Position numbers and translations under genes: made by a program
Origin: an uncultured Opitutaceae bacterium
Lineage (GTDB): Bacteria > Verrucomicrobiota > Verrucomicrobiia > Opitutales > Opitutaceae
Assembly: GCA_937902925.1 (NCBI GenBank)
Contig: CALFNN010000010.1
Location: forward strand, 62,001 to 126,000
DNA length: 64,000 nucleotides
Direction of reading: 5' to 3'
Notes under the pieces: model-generated
Told to the model about the DNA's origin: nothing
Seen by the model: the letters and a program-made list of their open reading frames with translations, nothing else
The model's database searches: none
Shown here: positions 17,349-25,989 of the stretch, piece after piece
Layout of the letters: each line of letters opens with the position of its first letter
Numbering within the stretch: position 1 is the stretch's first letter

Positions 17349-18343
17349 GGGATGTTTTCCTCCAGGAGTTCGACATAGCGCCGGGCGCAGGCGGCGAGGG
17401 TCAGGTTTTCCATGATGTAGTCGCGCGGGGCATAGCGGCCGGCGCGGAGATGCTCGAGAAAGCGGTCCAATGCATCCGGGAGTTCCGCGAGCTGGTGGAA
17501 TTGTTCGCCGCACCGTTCGTCCCAATACGGGACCGAACTGGCGGGGCAGTCGCCCAGTTGGTGCGCGTGGCGGTTGGGGTCGAGCCACCGGCGGGGATTC
17601 CACGCGAGCATCGGCACGCCCATGCTCAGCGCCTCGTTGTAGGCGATGCCCTGCGTTTCGTTTTCGCACAGGAAAAGCATGGCCCGGCTGCGGCCGAGCA
17701 GGGCGTGATAAGAATTCTCGCGGCCCTTGGGATACCGGCCATAGCCAATTTCAAAATAGGTGAGGCCGCGCCGCTGGAGCTCCGCGAGCACGCGGTCGCG
17801 CAGGCCGGGTTCGGGCAGCTCCTGCGGCCAGCGCAGTTTGTTGTAGACGAGGAAGTCGAATTCCCGGGCCCTGGCGGAACCGGGCGCGCAGGCGTCGGTG
17901 TCGATGCCGACCGGCCAGATGCGAACCCGGCTGCCGTAATACGGTCGATAGTAGGCCGCGGCCCATTCGCAGGCCTGAAGGTGACAGGAGATGCGGGTTT
18001 CCTCGAACATCGCCGGCCATTGGTCGGGGAAGCCGATCACACCCACGCCCGTCATGGCGCGGTGGTCGCGAGCCATCCGCCGGACAACGTCGACGGGACC
18101 GTCGAGGATGCCAAGCGGCTCATCACCGCGGGGCAGTTCGGGCCGGGCGTGCAACTGCCACGGCTGGCCGATGCGATCGAGGCCGAGGCAAAGATTTTGC
18201 GTGACCTTGGCGAGACCGCCGGGCGGGCGCCCGCGCCAGGGCCGCATCAACGCACGGGCCAGCGCGCGGGGATATTGATCGCCCGGAATCCAGCGCGAGG
18301 CCGCGGCAGGCTTGAGATCGTAAAGATGAAGGGTGGTTTTCAC
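17345..18343 (-). CDS. GT4-like glycosyltransferase
   Basis: A 332-residue GT-B-type protein. RPPGGLAKVTQNLCLGL (about 40-56) is the glycine-rich acceptor loop, and ENETQGIAYNEALSMGVPML provides an E-x-Q-G-x5-E variant of the GT4 E-x7-E motif in the donor domain. Between them, MFEETRISCHLQACEWAA and IWPVGIDTDA fit the linker and donor entry. Asp/Tyr-rich loops make it divergent from the other GT4 proteins here. It starts 3 bp after the stop of the CgeB-like gene. The substrate is unknown. Confidence 0.75.
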   Translation of the reverse strand: MKTTLHLYDLKPAAASRWIPGDQYPRALARALMRPWRGRPPGGLAKVTQNLCLGLDRIGQPWQLHARPELPRGDEPLGILDGPVDVVRRMARDHRAMTGVGVIGFPDQWPAMFEETRISCHLQACEWAAAYYRPYYGSRVRIWPVGIDTDACAPGSARAREFDFLVYNKLRWPQELPEPGLRDRVLAELQRRGLTYFEIGYGRYPKGRENSYHALLGRSRAMLFLCENETQGIAYNEALSMGVPMLAWNPRRWLDPNRHAHQLGDCPASSVPYWDERCGEQFHQLAELPDALDRFLEHLRAGRYAPRDYIMENLTLAACARRYVELLEENIP

Positions 18344-18346
18344 GGG

Positions 18347-19513
18347 TCAGGTGCGGGCGGGCTGGCCGAGGGCGGTGGCGATGCGGGCGAGGCTTTGGCC
18401 GACGGAGTGTTCGCGAAGGGCGCGCTTCTGCCCGGCAACGCGCAGGCCGCGGCGGCGGGCGGGATCGTGCAGCAACGCCCGAGCCTTGGCGATGAGTTCA
18501 TCGGCGTCGCCGTAGGTTTCGATCTCGCGAGACAGATCGTAGAGGCGCTCCAAGCCCGGCGCGCGTTCCGTAAGATAGCAGGCACCGAGCATCGGGGCTT
18601 CGATGTCGCGCAGCCGGGAATAAGTTGGAGGCGACCGGCCGGGCCCGTCGAAACCCGGGTAGCGATTGATCCCGAGCGAAACCGCGCTGCGGGCAAGAAT
18701 GTCGGCATAGGCGTCGTCGCCGGGCAGCGGACGCCACCACGGATCGAAATCGAAGGCGGCTTCCGCGACGTCACGCCCCCGACGCGACCGAAGGCGTCGC
18801 CAGGCGCGGCCGACTCCCTGGCGACGCACGAAATCGGCCCAGTCCGAAAAGCGCGCCGACCAGGCTGGACGCACGGGGGAATTTGAGGCGGAGGCCTCGG
18901 CACCGGACCAGCCGGCCCCGTGGATCGCCAGCGGCAATCCACTCCGGGCGACGGAAGCGAGCAGGCCGGCGCGCAGTGCGTCCCGGCGGCCAATAAAAGC
19001 GAGGTGGTTTTCGTCACGGTCGGTTACCTGACGGCGGGCGGGCGGCACCCAGCACGGCATCGGTGCAAACACCGTTCGCCAGCCACGCGCGGCATAGAGC
19101 GGAAGAGCGTCGAATTCGGGAACCCAGTGCAGATCGAACGGGGCGAAAGCGGCGGGCAACCGCCGGTATTCGCGAACGTTGTCACAGAAAAAATTCACGG
19201 CCGGCACGCCGCCCCGTCGGAGCGAGCTCACGGCGGCAGGTTCGATCTGTTGCGGATAGAGATAGCCGAGAAACAGGTCGAGCGCCGGCGTCGCCTGCGC
19301 CAGCGCAAGCGTTCGCGACCAGATCTCGTCGCGCCAACGGTCCAGTTCCCGTGCGGCAAGCGGCAGCAGACCGCGAGCCCAGTCCGCCCCGGGCACCTCG
19401 ATCACCTCGTGGCCCGCTTCGCGCAGGCCTTCGACAAAGTAGGTTCGCCAGAACCGGTAGGCCGGGATCGGGTAGACGTGAGGCGACTGCTGGCAGGCGA
19501 GAAGTATCTTCAC
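18347..19513 (-). CDS. CgeB-like glycosyltransferase
   Basis: A 388-residue protein starting MKILLACQQSPHVYPIPAYR. The C-terminal third, RLRDIEAPMLGACYLTERAP (about 310-330), matches the R-x-F/I-E-A-x-A-C-G-x-x-L-L-T segment of the CgeB/Glyco_trans_1_2 family, which functions as a GT-B donor domain in spore-coat and maturation glycosyltransferases. AVNFFCDNVREYRRL near residue 100 is the matching N-terminal motif. It probably glycosylates the polysaccharide intermediate or a protein. The ATG forms an ATGA overlap with the stop of the GT2 gene upstream. Confidence 0.77.
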   Translation of the reverse strand: MKILLACQQSPHVYPIPAYRFWRTYFVEGLREAGHEVIEVPGADWARGLLPLAARELDRWRDEIWSRTLALAQATPALDLFLGYLYPQQIEPAAVSSLRRGGVPAVNFFCDNVREYRRLPAAFAPFDLHWVPEFDALPLYAARGWRTVFAPMPCWVPPARRQVTDRDENHLAFIGRRDALRAGLLASVARSGLPLAIHGAGWSGAEASASNSPVRPAWSARFSDWADFVRRQGVGRAWRRLRSRRGRDVAEAAFDFDPWWRPLPGDDAYADILARSAVSLGINRYPGFDGPGRSPPTYSRLRDIEAPMLGACYLTERAPGLERLYDLSREIETYGDADELIAKARALLHDPARRRGLRVAGQKRALREHSVGQSLARIATALGQPART

Positions 19514-20466
19514 CGGTGCATGAAACGTTGCGCGGCAAGCTGCAGGCGGCGGGCGCGACGCCAGCCGAGCAGCCGGGCCGCCAGGCGATAGGCGCGAGGG
19601 CCGTCGGGGGCGGGTAGATCCGCGGCGAGGTGGCGCATCCGTGCGAGGCCCAGGGTGGCGAGATCGGGGGCGGCGGCGATTTGCTCCCAGACAAAGCGCT
19701 GCCAGTGCAGCGCAAGCGCGCGCCGGGTGCGCGGCGAATCATCGACGGCGAGCAGGTGGCGCTCCTTTTGTTCGACGCTGGCGAACGAGGATTCCGCGGC
19801 CCGCCGGCCGCGGCCGGCGCTCACGCGGGAGCCGTCGTGGCGCCGGTAAAAGGAGCGCGCGCCGGGGACAAACCGGACACCGCGGGAACGCAGGAGCACG
19901 CGGGTGAAATACTCGCCGTCATCGTCAAGCGAGAGCGTCTCGTTCCACGGCCCGGCCGATTCCGCGAGCGCGCGGGGCACGAGCCAGACCACCGGCGGAA
20001 ACATCCCGCCGCCAGACCACGACGTGGCCAGCCAGTCGACGGGCGCGAGGTCGGCCCAAACCGCCTCGGGACGAAATTCGGCCTGGGCTGCCTCGCCCGC
20101 GAAAGAACCCCATGGGCCGGAGGCCAGCATGCCGCCCGGTGCCGCCGAGAGCGCCGTCAGCTGGCGGGCGATCTTTTCGGGGGCGAGGAGGTCGTCGGCA
20201 TCGAGGAATTGCACGAATTCGCCACGGGCCTCGCGCAGCGCCGCGTTGCGTGCTCCGGCGGCACCGTGCTGCGGCTGGCGCACGACCCGGACTCCGCGGT
20301 CCGAGAAACTTTCCGCCACCGCCGCACTCTCGTCGGTGGAACCGTCGTCGACGACGATGATTTCGCAGGCCGGGTGGGTTTGTGCGAGTGCCGAACCAAG
20401 CGTGGCGGGAAGCCAGCGCGCACTGTTATGCGACGGAACCAGGATGCTGACGAGGGGTTCAACCAT
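19510..20466 (-). CDS. GT2 family glycosyltransferase
   Basis: A 318-residue inverting GT-A transferase. It opens LVSILVPSHNSARWLPATL, then EIIVVDDGSTDES, GAAGARNAALREARGE and QFLDADDLLAP with the DXD residues Asp89/Asp91. A C-terminal region (NETLSLDDDGEYFTR) gives the E/D-D-x-E base segment. There is no membrane segment, so it acts as a soluble or peripheral enzyme in the cytoplasm. Its last codons overlap the next GT2 gene by 8 bp. Both GT2 genes share the same layout, but their sequences differ too much to call a recent duplication. Confidence 0.9.
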   Translation of the reverse strand: MVEPLVSILVPSHNSARWLPATLGSALAQTHPACEIIVVDDGSTDESAAVAESFSDRGVRVVRQPQHGAAGARNAALREARGEFVQFLDADDLLAPEKIARQLTALSAAPGGMLASGPWGSFAGEAAQAEFRPEAVWADLAPVDWLATSWSGGGMFPPVVWLVPRALAESAGPWNETLSLDDDGEYFTRVLLRSRGVRFVPGARSFYRRHDGSRVSAGRGRRAAESSFASVEQKERHLLAVDDSPRTRRALALHWQRFVWEQIAAAPDLATLGLARMRHLAADLPAPDGPRAYRLAARLLGWRRARRLQLAAQRFMHR

Positions 20467-21475
20467 GGACCAGAGCGGCGAGCTGGGTGGCGTCGAGGGT
20501 GCGGATTCGCGAGTAGGCCGGCCGTTGCCAGCGCCGAAGGATCCGGCCGGCGAGCACGGGGCCGGTCACGGTGGCGAGTCGTCGATAGCCGCGGCCGCCC
20601 AGCGCGGCCAGCGGGGTGCGGGGCGCGGCGCGCCAGACCGCGAGGAAGTCGTCGACGGGAAATCCGTGAAAGCCGTGCGGCAGCGCGCGCCACGAGCCGA
20701 ACGCGCAGAGGCCGACGCGCCGGCGGGCCGCCTCGGTTTCGGGCGCCACCGGGCAGTGCCGCATGAACATCCGCATGAGCGCGAGGGCGGCCCACGCCTG
20801 CCGCTCCCACGCCCGGCTGACACGCTCGCCGGGATGATCGCCGACGATGGTCCATATGCCGGGCACGTGCAGGATTCGCGCGGGATGCACGGCGAGTTGA
20901 TAGTAGAACCACGTCTCCGCGATGGAATCGTAGGTGCGGGCCGCGGGGAAAAACGCCCCGGCCACGGCGGCGTTCAGATAGCCGCGGCGGAAAATCGGGT
21001 TGTGTGGCGCCGGCTGCAATCCGAGGTAGAACTCCGCCGGATCGGGGCACGAGGCCAGCGGCGCATCGGCCCGGATTTCCCGCGGCGGTTGCCCGGGCGG
21101 CGGCAGTTCCATGCGGCCGACGTCGCCATAAGTCACGTCGGCGTTGCGCAGTGCGGGCAATTGGCGCGCGAATTTTCCGGGAGCCACCAGGTCGTCGGCG
21201 TCGAGAAAAAGCACGGCCTCATGGCGTGCGAGCGCGAGGCCGGCAAGGCGGGCGCCGAGCAGGCCGCGATTTTCCTGCCGGTGCAGGCGAATCGGCAGAT
21301 CGGCGAAGGCGGCCGTTACGGCGGAAACGTCCTCCGTCGATCCGTCGTCGACCACGATGACCTCCCACTCGAGGCCCGGGGCCGCGGCCGCGGCGGCGCG
21401 CAGGCTGGCGAGCGGATGTGCGAGCAGCGGCACGCGGTTGTAGACCGGGAGAACGATGGAAAGGCTCAGGCTCAT
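20459..21475 (-). CDS. GT2 family glycosyltransferase
   Basis: A 338-residue GT-A enzyme with SIVLPVYNRVPLLAHPLASL at the start, VIVVDDGSTEDVSAV, GLLGARLAGLALAR and VLFLDADDLV with Asp92/Asp94. The C-terminal 100 residues (HGFHGFPVDDFLAVWRA onwards) form a small helical tail without membrane segments. It is probably an inverting transferase adding one sugar to the repeat unit. The ATG is in an ATGA overlap with the stop of the upstream gene; its own stop lies 8 bp inside the next gene. Confidence 0.9.
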   Translation of the reverse strand: MSLSLSIVLPVYNRVPLLAHPLASLRAAAAAAPGLEWEVIVVDDGSTEDVSAVTAAFADLPIRLHRQENRGLLGARLAGLALARHEAVLFLDADDLVAPGKFARQLPALRNADVTYGDVGRMELPPPGQPPREIRADAPLASCPDPAEFYLGLQPAPHNPIFRRGYLNAAVAGAFFPAARTYDSIAETWFYYQLAVHPARILHVPGIWTIVGDHPGERVSRAWERQAWAALALMRMFMRHCPVAPETEAARRRVGLCAFGSWRALPHGFHGFPVDDFLAVWRAAPRTPLAALGGRGYRRLATVTGPVLAGRILRRWQRPAYSRIRTLDATQLAALVHG

Positions 21476-22476
21476 GCCGGCGGGCGTTCGAGGACCTGGC
21501 GCCAGGCAAACTCGTAGTAGAACCGGCGCGACTCGTTCACGTAGTGCAGTGCGGCCCGGTCGGCGCGGAGCGCGATGGCGCGGTCGGGATAGACGAGATA
21601 ACTTTCGTCGAGAGGCACGGCAGCGGAGCGTGCCAGCAGAATGGCGGTCAGGGCCTGCTCGAGATAATAGCTGAAGCCGTGAGCGGCGAGCAGCGTGGTG
21701 GCGCAATGTTCGACAAAATCCCAATCGATGTCCGGCGTGCGCAGGTGACAGAGGCCGACGTTGATCCGCGGGTGCACGGGCCGGCCGGCGAGCGCGTCGA
21801 GCGCAGCCTGCGGCGCGCCGTAGGCCGGCGCGACATCCACCATGTGGCAGGCGCGCGGGGCCGCGAGAAGCTCGAGGAGCTGGACCGGCCGGGCAAAGAA
21901 CAGAACGTCGGCGTCGCTGACGCATTTCCATTCGCCCGGGAACAGGTGAATGTCAGTCAGCTTGCGGATGTGCGGATAAGCGGGGCGCAGGTGACGGAGG
22001 CAGGGGAAGCGCTCCACGGGGAGCCGGGCGGCGAGCCGGGCGGCGATTTCATCCTGCAGAAAAAAACGCGCACGCGGAAGCTTGGCATGGAGCAATGCAC
22101 GATCGGCCGGCGTGAGCGTGCCGTCGTCATAAAAATTCGGGACGACCGGGCGGCTGGCAGCCCAGGCGAACGAATGCGACACGAGGCAGGCCTCGGCGAG
22201 ATAGCGGGTGCCGATGAGCAGGTGCAGCGCGAGCGGTTCCGCGCCGGCAGCGGCAGGCGGCTCCGGCAGCTCGAAGCCGGGCACGGCGCGGGCGAGGCGG
22301 CGCCGCGCCCACCCATCGCGCATGGTCCGAAGCAGGCCGCGCTGCAAAATTCCGCGGGGCGCGTGATAGAGGAGATAGGCCAGCCGGCCCGGGGTCAGTG
22401 GCGGCTTGCGGTATTGCGTCGTCGGCGGGGGAATGGCCGCAAGTGCGCGGGCGCGACGATCGTTGGCGGTGATCAT
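21472..22476 (-). CDS. Putative GT-A (GT8-like) glycosyltransferase, unassigned
   Basis: A 334-residue soluble protein. The order of motifs is that of GT8-type transferases: WKCVSDADVLFF (DXD, metal and nucleotide binding), then RINVGLCHLRTPD (the N-x-G-V-x-x-L-like strand), then SYYLEQALTAILLA (E-Q in place of the usual D-Q pair). I cannot place it in a named family from sequence alone. It follows a GT2 gene with an ATGA overlap and precedes another GT2 gene in the same way, so a role in building the same glycan is likely. Confidence 0.58.
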   Translation of the reverse strand: MITANDRRARALAAIPPPTTQYRKPPLTPGRLAYLLYHAPRGILQRGLLRTMRDGWARRRLARAVPGFELPEPPAAAGAEPLALHLLIGTRYLAEACLVSHSFAWAASRPVVPNFYDDGTLTPADRALLHAKLPRARFFLQDEIAARLAARLPVERFPCLRHLRPAYPHIRKLTDIHLFPGEWKCVSDADVLFFARPVQLLELLAAPRACHMVDVAPAYGAPQAALDALAGRPVHPRINVGLCHLRTPDIDWDFVEHCATTLLAAHGFSYYLEQALTAILLARSAAVPLDESYLVYPDRAIALRADRAALHYVNESRRFYYEFAWRQVLERPPA

Positions 22477-23414
22477 GGTGCGGAGACGCGGCGGACCCGG
22501 CCTTCGAAATGCCCGCAGGCGCCCTGCCAGCGGATCCGTTCCGCCGGACCGTGCCACGCGCGATGACGCCACCACATCCGGGCTTGGCGGAGGGGAAGCG
22601 TCCACGAGGAGATGGCCGGCCAGCCGCTGGCGCCGTGGCGGGCGAGGACCTCGACCCACGAGTGCTGGATGCCGCGGTTGAGCCGGGCGAGATAGCCGGC
22701 GTCGAGCCGGCCGGCGGGAATGAGGTGGGTGAGCACGAGTTCCGAAAAGCAGCCGACCTTCCAGCCGGCGTGCAGCAACGTGAGCACAATGTCGTTGTCG
22801 CCTCCCGAAGTCAGCGCGCGGCCGCGGCGGTCGGAGGGGGCGCCGGCGGCAGCCTGGGCGGACCAGGCGGCGGCGGCCTCCCGGCGGAGTGCCATGCCCG
22901 CGCCGATCGGAGCGCAGGCCGGGTAGAGGAATTGTCCGCCCCCGGCGGCGCGGTGCAGACCGGAAATCGCCGGAGACGGGATGCGAACGCGCAGTGCAAG
23001 CAACGGAAAGAACTCCGCGGCCCAGGCCGGCGGTGGCATTTCAAACTCCGGCAGACTGAGACCGCCGAGTGCCCCGAGTTCGGGATGTGCAGCGAAAAGG
23101 CGCGCGACTTGGGCGAGATAGTCGGGTGCGAGAACGTTGTCGTCATCGACGAGCACGACGAAGTCTCCGCGGGCGGCGGCGAGGCCGCGGCGGCGGGCGG
23201 CCGTGAGACCGAGTTCGGGCGCGGAGACGATCGCGAGCGACGAGGGACGACAATCGGCGAAAAAATCGGGAGCGGGAAAACGGGTGGACGCGTTGTCGAC
23301 CAGGATGGTTTCCCATTCGGTGCCGGGCAACGTCTGCGCGCACAGGCCGAGCAGCGTGCGACGAAGCCGCCCGGGATCGGGATCATGCGTGGGAACAACG
23401 ACGCTGACCTTCAC
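22473..23414 (-). CDS. GT2 family glycosyltransferase
   Basis: A 313-residue GT-A enzyme: VSVVVPTHDPDPGRLRRTL, TILVDNASTR, GLTAARRRGLAAARGD and FVVLVDDDNVLAPDYL as the DXD block. TSGGDNDIVLTLLHAGWK near residue 220 gives the acidic E/D-D catalytic region. The start codon is GTG, chosen because GT2 proteins begin one or two residues before the first strand; no ATG lies near. A 101-bp gap precedes it. The ATGA overlap at its stop couples it to the GT8-like gene. Confidence 0.87.
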   Translation of the reverse strand: MKVSVVVPTHDPDPGRLRRTLLGLCAQTLPGTEWETILVDNASTRFPAPDFFADCRPSSLAIVSAPELGLTAARRRGLAAARGDFVVLVDDDNVLAPDYLAQVARLFAAHPELGALGGLSLPEFEMPPPAWAAEFFPLLALRVRIPSPAISGLHRAAGGGQFLYPACAPIGAGMALRREAAAAWSAQAAAGAPSDRRGRALTSGGDNDIVLTLLHAGWKVGCFSELVLTHLIPAGRLDAGYLARLNRGIQHSWVEVLARHGASGWPAISSWTLPLRQARMWWRHRAWHGPAERIRWQGACGHFEGRVRRVSAP

Positions 23415-23515
23415 AGTGGTGTCACAGCGGGCGGCGGCCAGGAAGGAAAGCGGGATGCGGGCACCCCGGATCTCCCGGTTGGGATAGGTCGCGGTTGGTC
23501 CAACGTGACCATGAT

Positions 23516-24088
23516 TCAGCGCGGTGCGCCGGAGTCCGGACTTCCGCTGCGCCAGCCCTTGATCGCGGCGGGCACGCCGTGGGAAATCGAACCGGCGGGC
23601 AAATCCTTGGTGACAACCGCGCCGGCGCCGACGATGCACCCGTCGCCAATCGTCACGCCGCCGAGCACCGTCACGCCGGCGCCGAGCCAGACGTCACGGC
23701 CGATCTTCGTCGGCAGGAGTTCATCGGGTTGCGACCGGATATCGGTGCCGAACGGGGGCACGGCGTGGTTCGACGAAATGATGCGGCAGTGCATCGCGAT
23801 GAGGCAGCAATCGCCGATCTCAACCCCGCCGTGACCGTAGATCGTGGCGTGCGGCCCGACAAACACATCACGGCCGATCTGGATGGTGCCGCCGAAGGCG
23901 TTCAATACGACGCCCTGCTCGATCCAGGCGCGTGCGCCGAGTGCGAGCCGCCCGCGAGTTTGCGCCGCGCGGGCACCGCAGTGCCAGTCGATGCCCGGCC
24001 CGAGATACTTCGGCGCCTCGATCCGGGCACCGGTCCGGCGGGCGCGAAGGCGCCTCATGAATTGAAGGACAACGTGACGCATGGTCAT
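23516..24088 (-). CDS. Hexapeptide-repeat acetyltransferase
   Basis: A 190-residue left-handed beta-helix acyltransferase of the maltose O-acetyltransferase/WbbJ type. Hexapeptide repeats run from about residue 65 to 165 (IGRDVFVGPHATIYG, IGRDVWLGAGVTVLG, IGDGCIVGAGAVVTK). The catalytic His lies in SSNHAVPPFG (His108). It probably O-acetylates a sugar of the polysaccharide using acetyl-CoA. It follows the carbamoyltransferase gene, separated by a possible 40-residue open frame, and is the second acetyltransferase of the cluster. Confidence 0.87.
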   Translation of the reverse strand: MTMRHVVLQFMRRLRARRTGARIEAPKYLGPGIDWHCGARAAQTRGRLALGARAWIEQGVVLNAFGGTIQIGRDVFVGPHATIYGHGGVEIGDCCLIAMHCRIISSNHAVPPFGTDIRSQPDELLPTKIGRDVWLGAGVTVLGGVTIGDGCIVGAGAVVTKDLPAGSISHGVPAAIKGWRSGSPDSGAPR

Positions 24089-24106
24089 GGGCGGAAAGGC
24101 GGAAAT

Positions 24107-24229
24107 TCAACGGTGGCGCAGCGCGGCGGACCGGGTGCTGCGCCGCCAGCCGGCCGGGGCGGGGCGGCCAAACAGCCGCAGACACGCCGCGACGAGCTTC
24201 AGGCCGAGGCGGCGAATTGCGCGAGCCAT
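24107..24229 (-). CDS. Possible small basic protein after carbamoyltransferase
   Basis: A 40-codon frame opening MARAIRRLGLKLVAACLRLF with ATG start and TGA stop. It overlaps the last 31 bp of the carbamoyltransferase gene and ends 18 bp before the acetyltransferase ATG. It is Arg-rich with one amphipathic segment. Carbamoyltransferase genes in other glycan clusters are often followed by a tiny membrane protein, but this sequence does not resemble the one I know. It may simply bridge translation across the gap, or be chance. Confidence 0.25.
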   Translation of the reverse strand: MARAIRRLGLKLVAACLRLFGRPAPAGWRRSTRSAALRHR

Positions 24230-25989
24230 GAGAGTTTTTCCGCGCGGGTTTTCCGGAGGGGATTGCGAAAGACCTGATCGTCGAGCACGAGGAGGTCGAT
24301 GTCGGTGTTGAGAAAGCATTCCCACGCCTCCGTGGCAGTGCGCACGATCGGCTGCCCCGAGACGTTGAAACTGGTATTGATCAGGATGGGCACGCCGGTC
24401 AGCGCCTTGAACGCCGTGAGCAGGCGGTGCATGGCGGGATGATGGGTGCGAGTGACGGTTTGGAGGCGGGCCGAATAGTCGACATGGACGACGCTTGCGA
24501 TCGCGCACCGCGGAAAGTCGAGCCGGGCGCGCAGCGACGGAAAGCTCGCCGGCTGCGGCGCGCGGCGGGCGGGCGCGAGATACGCGGTGTATTGCATGAA
24601 GTCGCCGGGTTCGGCAGTGTCGAACCAGTCGGCGCAGTCCTCGGCCAGGATCAGGGGAGCGAAGGGGCGGAACGATTCGCGAAATTTCACCGCGAGATTG
24701 AGACGCGATTGCATGCCGGGCGATCGCGCGTCCGCGAGGATCGATCGCGCGCCAAGGGCGCGGGCGCCGAGTTCCATCCGGTCCCGCACCCACGCGACGA
24801 TGCGCCCCGCGGCGAGTTCGCCGGCGATGAAGTCGAACAAATCGCCGTCGAACGCGACACGATACGGCTGGGCCCCGGCCGGAGCGGGCCCGGGTTCGCC
24901 GCCGAGATAGAAACCGTTGAAGTCGAGCGCGAGGTCGCCGGGGTGGAGTTCGCGCGCAAGGAGGAGGGCGGCGCCGAGGCCGCTGCCCATGTCGCCGCCC
25001 ACGGGGGAATTGAACAGCCGCGGAAAAATCGCCGCGGAGCGGAGCTTGCCGGCGGCCACGCAGTTTTGGGCGCAACCGCCGCAGAAGAGGAGGTTGGTTT
25101 CGCCGGTCTCGGTGCGAACGAAGCGCGCCATCTTGAAAAGCTCGTCCTCGAAAATCTGCTGGAGGGAAGCGGCGATATCGAGGTGCGCCGCGACGAGCGG
25201 AGCCGACGGTTCGCGCACCGGCACGTCCGTGGCCCGCGCGACGAGGGGCAGCGCTGCCATGAGCGACGGCCAGTCGAACCGCACCGACGCCCGCAGGCGG
25301 AAGCCGCCGTGCGCATCGGTTGTAAACAGAGTCGTGAGCCGGTCGACGAAGGCCGGCCGGCCGTAGGGAGCCAGGCCCATCACCTTGTATTCGGAACCGA
25401 ACGAGAGGAAGCCGAGGTAGTGGGTGACGAGCGTGTAGAACATGCCGAGGCCGTTCTCGTAGGTTTGCTCCCGCAGGATCCTCAGCTCGCCGCGATCGAC
25501 GACACCCATGCTGGCGCTGTAGTCCTCGCCTTTTCCGTCGACGCACAGGAAGGCGGCGCGGGAAAATGGGGACGAATGAAACGCCCCCGCCACATGAGTG
25601 AGGTGATGCCAGGCGAAGTGAAAGCGGGCGCGGGGCAGGAGGGCGCGCGCCGGCTGGGTGTAGAGACCGGGCCAGCGCTCGGGCAGGAGACGCCCGAGTG
25701 CCCGGGTGACGGCATTCCCGGGAAGACCGGAAACGTTGAAGAGATGGGACTGCAGCGGCTTCTCGGCAAAGACGACGTCGGTGACCGCGTTCGCGCCGAG
25801 CCCGGCCTGGGCCAGGCAGTCCGCGATCGCGCGATGCGGAAAGGCGCCATCGTGCTTGCGGCGGGTCAGCCGTTCCTCCTGCACGGCACCGACGAGGCGG
25901 CCGTCGACGAGGAGCGCGGCATTGGCATCGTGGCCGAGCAGGCCGCCGACCCCGAGAATCGCACGGGACGGATTCCGGCGCTCGTTCAC
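24199..25989 (-). CDS. NodU/CmcH-type carbamoyltransferase
   Basis: A 596-residue O-carbamoyltransferase that uses carbamoyl phosphate and ATP to carbamoylate a sugar hydroxyl. The N-terminal TsaD/Kae1-like domain has ILGVGGLLGHDANAALL, WHHLTHVAGAFHSS with the iron-binding-type His128/His132, CVDGKGEDYSAS (Asp151) and SEYKVMGLAPYG. The central part has FCGGCAQNCVAAGKL. The C-terminal YrdC-like region has RMELGARALGARSILADAR, INTSFNVSG and TDIDLLVLDD. Length and motif order match NodU/CmcH. The GTG start overlaps the upstream GT2 stop as GTGA. It predicts carbamoylated residues in the exported glycan. Confidence 0.93.
   Translation of the reverse strand: MNERRNPSRAILGVGGLLGHDANAALLVDGRLVGAVQEERLTRRKHDGAFPHRAIADCLAQAGLGANAVTDVVFAEKPLQSHLFNVSGLPGNAVTRALGRLLPERWPGLYTQPARALLPRARFHFAWHHLTHVAGAFHSSPFSRAAFLCVDGKGEDYSASMGVVDRGELRILREQTYENGLGMFYTLVTHYLGFLSFGSEYKVMGLAPYGRPAFVDRLTTLFTTDAHGGFRLRASVRFDWPSLMAALPLVARATDVPVREPSAPLVAAHLDIAASLQQIFEDELFKMARFVRTETGETNLLFCGGCAQNCVAAGKLRSAAIFPRLFNSPVGGDMGSGLGAALLLARELHPGDLALDFNGFYLGGEPGPAPAGAQPYRVAFDGDLFDFIAGELAAGRIVAWVRDRMELGARALGARSILADARSPGMQSRLNLAVKFRESFRPFAPLILAEDCADWFDTAEPGDFMQYTAYLAPARRAPQPASFPSLRARLDFPRCAIASVVHVDYSARLQTVTRTHHPAMHRLLTAFKALTGVPILINTSFNVSGQPIVRTATEAWECFLNTDIDLLVLDDQVFRNPLRKTRAEKLSWLAQFAASA

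Noticed and set aside
19510-21475. Two neighbouring GT2 genes as a recent duplication
   Set aside because: They share motif order only; outside the motifs residues differ widely, as expected for unrelated members of a large family.
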